DNA of 64,000 nucleotides from Pseudomonas sp. PD9R (GTDB lineage Bacteria; Pseudomonadota; Gammaproteobacteria; Pseudomonadales; Pseudomonadaceae), in assembly GCF_019200975.1 (NCBI RefSeq), contig NZ_JAHTMR010000022.1, positions 1 to 64,000 on the forward strand. Direction: 5' to 3'. Positions 51,285 through 60,423 of the stretch are shown piece after piece. The number at the start of each line of letters is the position of its first letter. Position 1 is the stretch's first letter. Both the position numbers and the translations under genes were made by a program. Under the pieces are notes generated by a model that had not been told where the DNA came from, did not search any database, and saw only the letters and a program-made list of their open reading frames with translations.

Positions 51285-52649
51285 ATGACCAGCAACAACC
51301 CGCAAACCCGTGAATGGCAAACCCTGAGCAATGATCACCACCTGGCCCCGTTCAGCGACTTCAAGCAGCTGAAAGAGAAAGGCCCGCGGATCATCACCAA
51401 CGCCAAGGGCGTTTACTTGTGGGACAGCGAAGGCAACAAGATTCTCGACGGCATGGCCGGTCTGTGGTGCGTGGCGATCGGTTACGGTCGCGACGAACTG
51501 GCCGATGCCGCCAGCAAACAAATGCGTGAACTGCCGTACTACAACCTGTTCTTCCAGACCGCTCACCCGCCGGTGCTGGAGCTGGCCAAGGCCATCGCCG
51601 ACATCGCGCCAGAAGGCATGAACCACGTGTTCTTCACTGGTTCCGGCTCCGAAGGCAACGACACCATGCTGCGTATGGTTCGTCACTACTGGGCCATCAA
51701 GGGCCAGCCGAAGAAGAAAGTCATCATCAGCCGCAAGAACGGCTATCACGGCTCCACCGTAGCCGGCGCGAGCCTGGGTGGCATGACTTATATGCACGAA
51801 CAAGGCGACTTGCCGATCCCGGGCATCGTCCACATCGCCCAGCCGTACTGGTTCGCCGAAGGCGGTGACATGACCCCGGAAGAGTTCGGTGTCTGGGCCG
51901 CCAATCAGCTGGAAGAGAAGATTCTGGAAGTCGGCGTGGACAACGTCGGTGCCTTTATTGCCGAGCCGATCCAGGGCGCCGGTGGCGTGATCATTCCGCC
52001 AGACACCTACTGGCCGCGCATCAAGGAAATCCTCGCCAAGTACGACATCCTGTTCGTGGCTGACGAAGTGATCTGTGGTTTCGGCCGCACTGGCGAGTGG
52101 TTCGGCAGCGATTTCTACGACCTCAAGCCCGACATGATGACCATCGCCAAAGGCCTCACTTCCGGCTACATCCCAATGGGTGGGCTGATCGTGCGCGACG
52201 AAGTGGTGGCGGTGCTCAACGAGGGTGGCGACTTCAACCACGGCTTCACTTACTCCGGTCACCCGGTGGCTGCAGCCGTGGCGCTGGAAAACATCCGCAT
52301 CCTGCGTGACGAAAAAATTATCGAGCACGTTCACGCAGAAACGGCACCGTATTTGCAAAAGCGTCTGCGGGAACTGAACGATCACCCGCTGGTGGGGGAA
52401 GTGCGCGGGGTCGGTCTATTGGGGGCAATCGAGCTGGTGCAGGACAAGGCCACTCGCAAGCGTTACGAAGGCAAGGGCGTCGGCATGATCTGCCGCCAGT
52501 TCTGCTTCGACAACGGCCTGATCATGCGCGCCGTGGGCGACACCATGATCATCGCTCCACCACTGGTGATCACACCGGCGGAAATCGATGAACTGGTGAC
52601 CAAGGCCCGCAAGTGCCTGGACCTGACCCTGAGTGCATTGCAAGGCTAA
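51285..52649 (+). CDS. spuC: Putrescine-pyruvate aminotransferase
   Basis: The 454-residue class III aminotransferase transfers the amino group of putrescine to pyruvate, giving 4-aminobutyraldehyde. Lys289 in MTIAKGLTSGY is the PLP lysine. GSGSEGNDTMLR (about 119-130), NGYHGSTVAGASLGG and FVADEVICGFGRTG (with the PLP Asp) are typical. Length equals P. aeruginosa SpuC. AGGAG lies ahead of ATG. The transporter genes follow after 182 bases. Confidence 0.95.
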   Translation: MTSNNPQTREWQTLSNDHHLAPFSDFKQLKEKGPRIITNAKGVYLWDSEGNKILDGMAGLWCVAIGYGRDELADAASKQMRELPYYNLFFQTAHPPVLELAKAIADIAPEGMNHVFFTGSGSEGNDTMLRMVRHYWAIKGQPKKKVIISRKNGYHGSTVAGASLGGMTYMHEQGDLPIPGIVHIAQPYWFAEGGDMTPEEFGVWAANQLEEKILEVGVDNVGAFIAEPIQGAGGVIIPPDTYWPRIKEILAKYDILFVADEVICGFGRTGEWFGSDFYDLKPDMMTIAKGLTSGYIPMGGLIVRDEVVAVLNEGGDFNHGFTYSGHPVAAAVALENIRILRDEKIIEHVHAETAPYLQKRLRELNDHPLVGEVRGVGLLGAIELVQDKATRKRYEGKGVGMICRQFCFDNGLIMRAVGDTMIIAPPLVITPAEIDELVTKARKCLDLTLSALQG

Positions 52650-52831
52650 GTGCTAGGCTCTGAGCGGAAGTCTTCTGGAAAAAAACAGGCACTTTCGCTC
52701 AGAGAAGTCAGAAAGCAAGGTGTTTCCTTGAAAGACCGACATGGATCTTGCCAGACTAGTCGCGGTTCCAGTTGCCGGGGTTCCGTGGCTGAACAAGTGG
52801 ATCAAAAAAAGAAAAATTTGGAGCATCACGC

Positions 52832-53944
52832 ATGAAGGCACTAGGTAAAAAGCTCGCTGGCAAGACCCTCCTCGCCATGTCCCTGATGGGCGTGATGGCG
52901 GGTGCAGTTCAAGCTGACGACAAGGTTCTGCACGTGTACAACTGGTCCGATTACATCGCTCCGGACACCATCAAGAAGTTCGAAGACGAATCGGGCATCA
53001 AAGTCGTCTACGACGTCTTCGACAGTAACGAAACCCTCGAAGCCAAGTTGCTGGCTGGCAAGTCCGGCTACGACATCGTCGTACCGTCGAACAACTTCCT
53101 GGCCAAGCAGATCAAGGCTGGCGTTTACCAGAAGCTGGACAAGTCCAAGCTGCCTAACTGGAAAAACCTGAACCCGGACCTGCTCAAGGCCGTATCGGTC
53201 AGCGACCCGGGCAACGAACACGCCTTCCCTTACATGTGGGGTTCGATCGGTATTGGCTACAACGCCGAGAAGGTCAAGGCAGCACTGGGCGCCGATGCAC
53301 CGGTTGATTCCTGGGACTTGATCTTCAAGCCTGAAAACGCCGCCAAGTTGAAGTCGTGCGGTATCAGCTTGCTCGACTCGCCAACCGAGATGATCCCGGT
53401 GGCTTTGCACTACCTGGGCCTGCCGACCGACAGCCAGAAGAAAGAAGACATCGACAAGGCTCAGGCACTGATCCTGAAAGTCCGTCCTTCGATCGCCTAC
53501 TTCCACTCGTCCAAATACATCTCCGACCTGGCCAACGGCAACATCTGCGTGGCCGTGGGTTACTCGGGTGACGTTTACCAGGCCAAGTCCCGCGCGGCTG
53601 AAGCCGGTGACAAGGTGAAAGTCAGCTACAACATTCCGAAAGAAGGTGCAGGCAGCTTCTACGACATGGTCGCCATCCCTAAAGATGCCGAAAACGTCGA
53701 AGGCGCCTACAAGTTCATGACCTTCCTGCAGAAGCCGGAAATCATGGCTGAAATCACCAACGCCGTACGTTTCCCGAACGGTAACGCGGCGGCCACGCCG
53801 TTGGTGGATAAAGACATCACTGGCGACCCGGGCATCTACCCGCCAGCGGACGTACTGGCCAAGCTGTACGCGATTGCCGACTTGCCGGCCGCGACCCAGC
53901 GCATCCTGACGCGCAGCTGGACCACGATCAAATCCGGTAAATAA
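52832..53944 (+). CDS. spuD: Putrescine-binding periplasmic protein
   Basis: The 370-residue polyamine-binding protein has a signal peptide (about 1-29, ending GAVQAD) and the family start VLHVYNWSDYIAPDT. YDVVPSN-like (GYDIVVPSNNFLAKQIKAG) and DLANGNICVAVGYSGD motifs line the ligand cleft. In P. aeruginosa SpuD binds putrescine and SpuE spermidine; the order here supports the same split. GGAG precedes the ATG. Confidence 0.94.
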   Translation: MKALGKKLAGKTLLAMSLMGVMAGAVQADDKVLHVYNWSDYIAPDTIKKFEDESGIKVVYDVFDSNETLEAKLLAGKSGYDIVVPSNNFLAKQIKAGVYQKLDKSKLPNWKNLNPDLLKAVSVSDPGNEHAFPYMWGSIGIGYNAEKVKAALGADAPVDSWDLIFKPENAAKLKSCGISLLDSPTEMIPVALHYLGLPTDSQKKEDIDKAQALILKVRPSIAYFHSSKYISDLANGNICVAVGYSGDVYQAKSRAAEAGDKVKVSYNIPKEGAGSFYDMVAIPKDAENVEGAYKFMTFLQKPEIMAEITNAVRFPNGNAAATPLVDKDITGDPGIYPPADVLAKLYAIADLPAATQRILTRSWTTIKSGK

Positions 53945-53955
53945 GAAGTAAACCT

Positions 53956-54056
53956 TGCAGGAGCGAGCTCGCTCGCGATGGTCGTCAACGATAACGCTGG
54001 GTGCCTGGCACCCCGCGGTGCTCTCGGGTTCCTCGCGAGCACGCTCGCTCCTACAG
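53956..54056. repeat. REP-like inverted pair between spuD and spuE
   Basis: GCAGGAGCGAGCTCGCTCGC and, inverted, GCGAGCACGCTCGCTCCTAC enclose about 50 bases, inside the transport operon. Such pairs can set unequal mRNA levels. Confidence 0.85.
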
Positions 54057-54188
54057 GTGTATCTGTATAAAAGTTTTGCTGGAACGGTTTTTCGAGGGTA
54101 AGTTGCGCGCCGGTTTTGTTGCTGGGCAGCCATGGCTGTCATGTAACGCGGGGCAACTTGGGCCCAACTAATTTGAGAGGACCTCCAC

Positions 54189-55286
54189 TTGCCTATTTTT
54201 TCTATGTTGCGCAATGCCTTGCTGGTCGCTGCCGGGTTGACGCTTGCCGTCAATGTCCAGGCTGCCGGCACTGTGCATATTTATAACTGGTCGGACTATA
54301 TCGGTCAGACCACCCTGGCAGACTTCCAGAAAGAGACCGGCATCAAACCGGTTTACGACGTCTTCGATTCCAACGAAACCCTGGAAGGCAAGTTGCTGGC
54401 CGGGCACACCGGCTATGACGTGGTGGTACCGTCCAACCACTTCCTTGGCAAACAGATCAAGGCCGGTGCTTTCCAGAAGCTCGACAAGTCGCAGTTGCCC
54501 AATTATTCGAACCTCGACCCCGTGCTGCTCAAGCGCCTGGAGCAGAACGATCCGGGCAACCTGTACGCTGTGCCGTACCTGTGGGGCACTAACGGCATCG
54601 GTTACAACGTCGACAAGATCAAAGCAGTGCTGGGCGTCGACAAGATCGATTCCTGGGGCGTGTTGTTCGAGCCGGAGAATATCAAGAAGCTGAGCAAGTG
54701 CGGCGTGGCGTTCCTCGACTCCGCCGATGAAATGATGCCCACCGTCCTTAATTACATGGGCTTGAACGCCAACAGCACCAGTGAGGAAGATTACAAAAAG
54801 GCCACTGCCAAGTTGCTGGCTGTGCGGCCTTACGTCACCTACTTCAACTCGTCCAAATACATCACTGACCTGGCCAACGGCGATATCTGCATCGCAATCG
54901 GTTTCTCCGGCGACATGTTCCAGGCCAGGAACCGCGCGGCTGAAGCGAAGAAAGGCATCAATATCGCTTACGTCATTCCGAAAGAAGGCGGCGCGCTCTG
55001 GTTCGACATGCTCGCGATCCCGAAGGACGCGGCCAACGTCAAACAAGCTCACGCCTTCATCAACTATTTGCTGAAACCTGAGGTGATCGCCCAGGTCAGT
55101 GATTACGTCGGCTACGCCAACCCTAACCCTGGGTCGGACAAACTGATGGAAGAGTCCATTCGCACCGACGAAGCGGTCTATCCACCGCAAGAGGTGCTCG
55201 ACAAGACCTACGTATCGGTCGAGTTACCACCCAAGATTCAGCGTTTGATGACCCGCAACTGGACCACGGTCAAGACGGGTAAATAG
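54189..55286 (+). CDS. spuE: Spermidine-binding periplasmic protein
   Basis: The 365-residue protein is a close relative of SpuD (VHIYNWSDYIGQTT, YDVVVPSNHFLGKQIKAG, DLANGDICIAIGFSGD) with a signal peptide ending VNVQAA. The best start is TTG at 54189, seven bases after AGGA; the internal ATG at 54204 has no site. By homology it prefers spermidine. spuF follows after 73 bases. Confidence 0.92.
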   Translation: MPIFSMLRNALLVAAGLTLAVNVQAAGTVHIYNWSDYIGQTTLADFQKETGIKPVYDVFDSNETLEGKLLAGHTGYDVVVPSNHFLGKQIKAGAFQKLDKSQLPNYSNLDPVLLKRLEQNDPGNLYAVPYLWGTNGIGYNVDKIKAVLGVDKIDSWGVLFEPENIKKLSKCGVAFLDSADEMMPTVLNYMGLNANSTSEEDYKKATAKLLAVRPYVTYFNSSKYITDLANGDICIAIGFSGDMFQARNRAAEAKKGINIAYVIPKEGGALWFDMLAIPKDAANVKQAHAFINYLLKPEVIAQVSDYVGYANPNPGSDKLMEESIRTDEAVYPPQEVLDKTYVSVELPPKIQRLMTRNWTTVKTGK

Positions 55287-55359
55287 CTACAAGGCTCAAA
55301 CTATCCAAGGTTGGCTCACCTTGAGCGAACTGCACTCTTTTTTTCTGGGAGTTTCGTAA

Positions 55360-56502
55360 ATGGCAGTTGCCTCCGGCGCCTATAAGAAAGCCCTCGAGGG
55401 CGACCAGTCACCTAAACAGGTGCTGGTCAAAATCGACCGGGTCACGAAGAAGTTCGACGAGACGATTGCCGTGGACGATGTGTCCCTGGAAATCAAGAAA
55501 GGCGAGATCTTCGCCCTGCTCGGCGGTTCGGGATCGGGCAAATCCACCTTGCTGCGCATGCTCGCAGGCTTCGAACGACCGACCGAAGGCAGGATCTTCC
55601 TCGATGGCGTAGACATCACCGACATGCCGCCGTACGAGCGGCCGATCAACATGATGTTCCAGTCCTACGCGCTGTTCCCGCACATGACCGTGGCGCAGAA
55701 CATCGCCTTCGGCCTCAAGCAGGACAAGCTGCCGTCCGCTGAAGTCGATGCGCGCGTGGCCGACATGCTCAAGCTGGTGCAGATGAGCCAATACGCCAAG
55801 CGCAAGCCACATCAGTTGTCCGGTGGTCAGCGTCAGCGTGTGGCCCTGGCCCGTTCGCTGGCCAAGCGGCCGAAGCTGTTGCTGCTCGACGAACCGATGG
55901 GTGCACTGGACAAGAAGCTGCGTTCGCAAATGCAACTGGAGCTGGTCGAGATCATCGAGCGCGTCGGCGTTACCTGCGTCATGGTGACCCACGACCAGGA
56001 AGAGGCCATGACCATGGCCGAGCGCATCGCGATCATGCACCTGGGCTGGATCGCCCAGATCGGCAGCCCGATCGACATCTACGAAACCCCGACCAGCCGC
56101 CTGGTCTGCGAATTCATCGGTAACGTCAACATCTTCGACGGTGAAGTGATCGACGATGCCGAAGGCCACGCAACCATCACCTGCAAAGACCTGGATCGCC
56201 AGATCTACGTCGGCCACGGCATCAGCACTTCGGTGCAAGACAAGTCTGTGACGTACGCGATCCGTCCGGAAAAACTGCTGGTGACACCGACCCAGCCGAC
56301 CTGCGAATACAACTGGTCCAGCGGCAAAGTGCACGACATCGCTTACCTCGGCGGGCACTCGGTGTTCTACGTCGAATTGCCGAGCGGCAAGATCGTCCAG
56401 TCCTTTGTCGCCAACGCCGAACGCCGCGGCCAGCGGCCGACCTGGGGTGATCAGGTGTACGTTTACTGGGAAGACGACAGCGGCGTGGTACTTCGCTCAT
56501 GA
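55360..56502 (+). CDS. spuF: Polyamine ABC transporter ATP-binding protein
   Basis: The 380-residue PotG-type ATPase has GGSGSGKSTLLRMLAG (Walker A), LSGGQRQRVALARSLA (signature) and LLLLDEPMGALDKKL (Walker B), followed by a C-terminal TOBE regulatory domain (about 290-380). It overlaps spuG by ATGA. Confidence 0.95.
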   Translation: MAVASGAYKKALEGDQSPKQVLVKIDRVTKKFDETIAVDDVSLEIKKGEIFALLGGSGSGKSTLLRMLAGFERPTEGRIFLDGVDITDMPPYERPINMMFQSYALFPHMTVAQNIAFGLKQDKLPSAEVDARVADMLKLVQMSQYAKRKPHQLSGGQRQRVALARSLAKRPKLLLLDEPMGALDKKLRSQMQLELVEIIERVGVTCVMVTHDQEEAMTMAERIAIMHLGWIAQIGSPIDIYETPTSRLVCEFIGNVNIFDGEVIDDAEGHATITCKDLDRQIYVGHGISTSVQDKSVTYAIRPEKLLVTPTQPTCEYNWSSGKVHDIAYLGGHSVFYVELPSGKIVQSFVANAERRGQRPTWGDQVYVYWEDDSGVVLRS

Positions 56503-57419
56503 ACATGCGCAAATTCAAACGCCGCCTCAATCGAATAATTCCCGGTGGCCGTCAGATGGTCATCGGGGTTCCGTTCATTTGGCTGTTCCTGTTCTTCATG
56601 TTGCCGTTCTTCATCGTCTTGAAGATCAGCTTCGCCGAAGCCGACGTGGCCATCCCGCCGTACACCGAAATCTACAGCTACGCCGAGCAGAAACTCCAGC
56701 TGCTGTTGAATCTGGGCAACTACGCGATGCTGGGCGACGACGAGTTGTACATCGCCGCGTACCTTGGCTCGTTGAAGATGGCGCTGATCAGCACCATTCT
56801 CTGTCTGTTCATCGGTTACCCGATGGCCTACGCCATTGCCAGCGCTCGCAAAGAGCTGCAAACGGTGCTGGTGCTGCTGATCATGATGCCGACCTGGACC
56901 GCGATCCTGATCCGCGTTTACGCGTGGATGGGCATCCTCAGCAACAACGGGCTGCTTAACGGCTTCTTGATGAGCATGGGCTGGATCAACGAACCGCTGC
57001 AGATCCTCAACACCAATCTGGCGGTCTATATCGGCGTGGTCTATTCGTACCTGCCGTTCATGATCCTGCCGCTGTACGCCAACCTGGTGAAGCACGATCA
57101 CAGTCTGCTGGAGGCCGCGTCGGACCTAGGTTCGAGCACGTTCAACAGCTTCTGGAAGATCACCATTCCACTGTCGAAAAACGGCATCATCGCCGGCTGC
57201 ATGCTGGTGTTCATCCCGGTGGTGGGTGAGTTCGTGATCCCGGAACTGCTCGGCGGCCCGGAAACCCTGATGATTGGTAAAGTGCTCTGGCAAGAGTTCT
57301 TCAACAACCGTGACTGGCCGGTGGCGTCCGCCCTGGCGGTGGTGATGCTGGCGATCCTGATTGTGCCGATCATCCTGTTCAACCGCAGTCAGGCCAAGGA
57401 AATGGAGGGTAAAGAATGA
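56499..57419 (+). CDS. spuG: Polyamine ABC transporter permease (PotH-type)
   Basis: The 306-residue permease has a basic N-terminus, about six transmembrane helices and the coupling loop EAASDLGSSTFNSFWKITIP (about 205-224). Start and stop overlap spuF and spuH by ATGA. A second in-frame ATG is at 56505. Confidence 0.94.
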   Translation: MNMRKFKRRLNRIIPGGRQMVIGVPFIWLFLFFMLPFFIVLKISFAEADVAIPPYTEIYSYAEQKLQLLLNLGNYAMLGDDELYIAAYLGSLKMALISTILCLFIGYPMAYAIASARKELQTVLVLLIMMPTWTAILIRVYAWMGILSNNGLLNGFLMSMGWINEPLQILNTNLAVYIGVVYSYLPFMILPLYANLVKHDHSLLEAASDLGSSTFNSFWKITIPLSKNGIIAGCMLVFIPVVGEFVIPELLGGPETLMIGKVLWQEFFNNRDWPVASALAVVMLAILIVPIILFNRSQAKEMEGKE

Positions 57420-58306
57420 AGCGCTTCCGTTTCTCCAGCCTGATGCTGGTATTGGGTTTGCTGTTCATCTACGCGCCGATGCTGATCCTGGTGATCTACT
57501 CGTTCAACGCCTCGAAACTGGTGACGGTGTGGGGCGGCTGGTCGATCAAATGGTACGTCGGCCTGCTCGACAACACGCAACTGATGGGCTCGGTGGTGCG
57601 CTCGCTGGAGATCGCCTGCTACACCGCGGTGGCGGCGGTGGCGCTGGGTACGTTGGCGGCTTTCGTCCTGACCCGTATCACCCACTTCAAGGGCCGTACG
57701 CTGTTTGGCGGCCTGGTGACTGCGCCGTTGGTGATGCCGGAAGTGATCACCGGTCTGTCGCTGTTGCTGCTGTTCGTGGCTATGGCGCAGATGATCGGCT
57801 GGCCGCAGGAACGCGGCATCGTCACCATCTGGATCGCTCACACCACGTTCTGTGCGGCGTATGTGGCGGTAGTGGTGTCGGCGCGCTTGCGTGAGCTGGA
57901 CCTGTCCATCGAAGAGGCGGCCATGGACCTCGGTGCGCGGCCGTGGAAGGTGTTCTTCCTGATCACCATTCCGATGATCGCGCCCTCCCTGGGGGCCGGC
58001 GGCATGATGTCGTTTGCCCTGTCGCTGGATGACCTGGTACTGGCGAGCTTCGTGTCGGGTCCGGGTTCCACGACCCTGCCGATGGAAGTGTTCTCGGCGG
58101 TGCGTCTGGGCGTGAAGCCTGAGATCAACGCCGTGGCCAGCCTGATTCTGCTGGCGGTTTCGATCATGACCTTTTTGGTCTGGTTCTTCAGCCGCCGTGC
58201 CGAAGAGAGTCGCAAGCGGGCGATTCAGCAAGCCATCGAGGAAAGCGCTGCCGACTCGTGGAAACAACCGGACGTGCGCCGCGCGCAGGCGCCGGAAGCG
58301 GCTTGA
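57416..58306 (+). CDS. spuH: Polyamine ABC transporter permease (PotI-type)
   Basis: The 296-residue permease has about six membrane helices and EEAAMDLGARPWKVFFLITIP as coupling loop. The long charged tail (RRAEESRKRAIQQAIEES) is cytoplasmic. It closes the spu operon; a REP pair follows. Confidence 0.94.
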   Translation: MKRFRFSSLMLVLGLLFIYAPMLILVIYSFNASKLVTVWGGWSIKWYVGLLDNTQLMGSVVRSLEIACYTAVAAVALGTLAAFVLTRITHFKGRTLFGGLVTAPLVMPEVITGLSLLLLFVAMAQMIGWPQERGIVTIWIAHTTFCAAYVAVVVSARLRELDLSIEEAAMDLGARPWKVFFLITIPMIAPSLGAGGMMSFALSLDDLVLASFVSGPGSTTLPMEVFSAVRLGVKPEINAVASLILLAVSIMTFLVWFFSRRAEESRKRAIQQAIEESAADSWKQPDVRRAQAPEAA

Positions 58307-58352
58307 GCAATACTGGGTTGACCTCATCATCGAGTTCAACCCAAATTCAAAA

Positions 58353-58441
58353 TGTAGGAGTGAGCCTGCTCGCGATTACGGATTGTCAGCCACTTAATTG
58401 TTGCCTGACACACCGCTATCGCGAGCAGGCTCGCTCCTACA
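58353..58441. repeat. REP-like inverted pair after spuH
   Basis: TGTAGGAGTGAGCCTGCTCGC and its near complement enclose about 45 bases between the convergent spuH and HD-domain genes. Confidence 0.88.
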
Positions 58442-58447
58442 GTTGCT

Positions 58448-59089
58448 TTATGCAGTCCAAGGGGATTTGCGGATGATCTCGACGAAGTTCATCGGCTTGA
58501 ACCCCGGTTCGCTGTCCACCAGCACATCCGCGTTCACCGTACCGAACGTAGTGTCCGGCTTGTGTTTGAAGCCATTGGCGAACGCACAGAGAATGCATTC
58601 CTTGAACCCTTCGCCCCGTGGATGTGCATGCACCACTGCCTCGCGTTGCTCGGTAGGAAACGCCGCGTAGTCGATACCCAGCACATCCATTTCAACACCC
58701 GCGGTCACCAGTGCCACGTTAGGGCGCAGGTGGTGCACCACATTCGGTGTGGTGTGCAGGGCGATCGATAACCACACCTGTTCGATATCGTCGTCCGAAA
58801 AGCCGTAGGGCTGGAGGAACGCTTTGGCGGCGTTGGCGCTGTCGACTTCGAAACGCTCGCTGTCAGTGCGATGACCTTCCACTAGGCCCAGGTCATGGAA
58901 CATCGCGCCGACGTACAACAGCTCCGGGTTGTAGGCCAGTTGCTTGCGCTCGCCGCTCAGTGCGCCGAACAGAAATACCCGGCGCGAGTGGTGATAGAGC
59001 AGATCGGATTCGATATCGCGAATGTATTCGGTGGTGGCTTTGGCCAACGCGCTGTCGGGGATTTTGATGCCGGCAATGGTGGTGCTCAT
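58448..59089 (-). CDS. HD-domain protein, cyanamide hydratase-like
   Basis: The 213-residue protein has an HD-type metal site: His34 (LYHHSRR), His65-Asp66 (AMFHDLGLV) and a later Asp (EMDVLG). HD proteins of this length in bacteria are often annotated as cyanamide hydratase-like phosphohydrolases; the true substrate is unknown. It is divergent from the GlxA-type regulator that follows, which may control it. Confidence 0.85.
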   Translation of the reverse strand: MSTTIAGIKIPDSALAKATTEYIRDIESDLLYHHSRRVFLFGALSGERKQLAYNPELLYVGAMFHDLGLVEGHRTDSERFEVDSANAAKAFLQPYGFSDDDIEQVWLSIALHTTPNVVHHLRPNVALVTAGVEMDVLGIDYAAFPTEQREAVVHAHPRGEGFKECILCAFANGFKHKPDTTFGTVNADVLVDSEPGFKPMNFVEIIRKSPWTA

Positions 59090-59260
59090 GGGCGTTTCCT
59101 CTGAGTGAACGCCGTGTCGGCGCTGAGGGGTTCAGTCTGTTCGCCTGCCCGAAACCGGACAATCGATCCATGGCTGCGATCCCGGCCAATGAACATGCAT
59201 ATCGCGCCAACCTCGCTTGTTAGGCCGGGATTGGCTAGGGTTGGTGTTCGATGGGCCCGA

Positions 59261-59334
59261 AAAGATCGCAGCCTTCGGCAGCTCCTGCATGGGATTGCAT
59301 TCACTGTAGGAGCTGCCGAAGGCTGCGATCTTTT
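59261..59334. repeat. REP inverted pair in the divergent region
   Basis: Canonical units with a short spacer end 25 bases before the ATG of the regulator gene, unusually close to a translation start. Confidence 0.9.
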
Positions 59335-59359
59335 TCCTCTTTGAAGGTGAATTTTAACC

Positions 59360-60325
59360 ATGCAAAAAACCGTTGCCATCGTGGTGTTCGCCGGCGTGCA
59401 GTCGCTAGACGTTACCGGCCCCATGGATGTGTTTTCCGAGGCCAATCGGTTCCTTGCGCCGGAGGATCACTATCGGCTGGAGGTGATTGGTGTCGGGCGC
59501 GCAATGATGGCGTGCTCCAACGGGCTGGCGCTGAACGCCCATCGGCATTTCAGCGACGCACTTCAGGCCTACGACCTGTTGCTGGTGGCCGGTGGTCCGC
59601 AGTTGCCGTTCATGGATTTCGGCGCGGTGTTCGATGCCTGGCTGCGCGATGCCTGTGCACGCGCTAATCGCTTCGGTTCGATTTGCAACGGCGCGTTCAT
59701 GCTGGCCCGTGCGGGTTTGCTGGAAGGGCGGACAGTGACCACCCATTGGAGCGATGCCGCAGCACTGGCTGCGCTGTGCCCGTCGACGCAGGTCGAGGCT
59801 GATCGCTTGTACGTGCAGGACGCCGAGCTTTACACCTCGGCGGGTGTCACGGCGGGGATCGACTTGTCGCTGTACCTGCTGGGTCGCGACCACGGACCGG
59901 AAGTCGCGCTGAGCGTGGCCAAGCGGCTGGTGGTATTCACCCAGCGTTCGGGCGGCCAGTCACAGTTCAGCCCGTTCCTCACACCCCACGCCGAGCCGGC
60001 ATCAGCGGTGGCGTTGGTTCAGCACTATGTGTTGGCCAACCTGACCGGCGACCTGACCATCGCCGACCTGGCCAATGCCGCCAACATGAGCGCGCGTAAC
60101 TTTTCCCGAGTGTTTGCCAAGGAAGCGAAAATCACCCCGGCCGAATTCGTCGAGCGGGCGAGGGTGGATGCGGCACGGGTGATGCTGGAAAGCACCCGTT
60201 CACCGCTCAAGACGGTGGCTTATCAGTGTGGTTTTCGTGATGCCCAGCACATGCGCAGTGTGTTCAACCGCAGGCTTGGGGTAACGCCGCAGCAGTTCCG
60301 ATTGAATTTTGCGGCGATGGTTTGA
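59360..60325 (+). CDS. GlxA/FtrA-type AraC-family transcriptional regulator
   Basis: The 321-residue protein joins a DJ-1/PfpI-like domain (about 1-195, with Cys109 in GSICNGAFML at the nucleophile elbow) to a C-terminal AraC helix-turn-helix pair (about 225-318: LTIADLANAANMSARNFSRV and TVAYQCGFRDAQHMRSVFNR). Such regulators often control catabolism of small amino-containing compounds. It is divergent from the HD-domain gene. Confidence 0.9.
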   Translation: MQKTVAIVVFAGVQSLDVTGPMDVFSEANRFLAPEDHYRLEVIGVGRAMMACSNGLALNAHRHFSDALQAYDLLLVAGGPQLPFMDFGAVFDAWLRDACARANRFGSICNGAFMLARAGLLEGRTVTTHWSDAAALAALCPSTQVEADRLYVQDAELYTSAGVTAGIDLSLYLLGRDHGPEVALSVAKRLVVFTQRSGGQSQFSPFLTPHAEPASAVALVQHYVLANLTGDLTIADLANAANMSARNFSRVFAKEAKITPAEFVERARVDAARVMLESTRSPLKTVAYQCGFRDAQHMRSVFNRRLGVTPQQFRLNFAAMV

Positions 60326-60340
60326 GTGTTGATAAATTGA

Positions 60341-60420
60341 AGATCAAAAGATCGCAGCCTGCGGCAGCTTCCACAGGAGCACGCATTCCCAAGGAGCTGC
60401 CGCAGGCTGCGGTCTTTTGA
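60341..60420. repeat. REP inverted pair
   Basis: Diverged canonical units lie between the convergent regulator and acylase genes. Confidence 0.88.
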
Positions 60421-60423
60421 CTT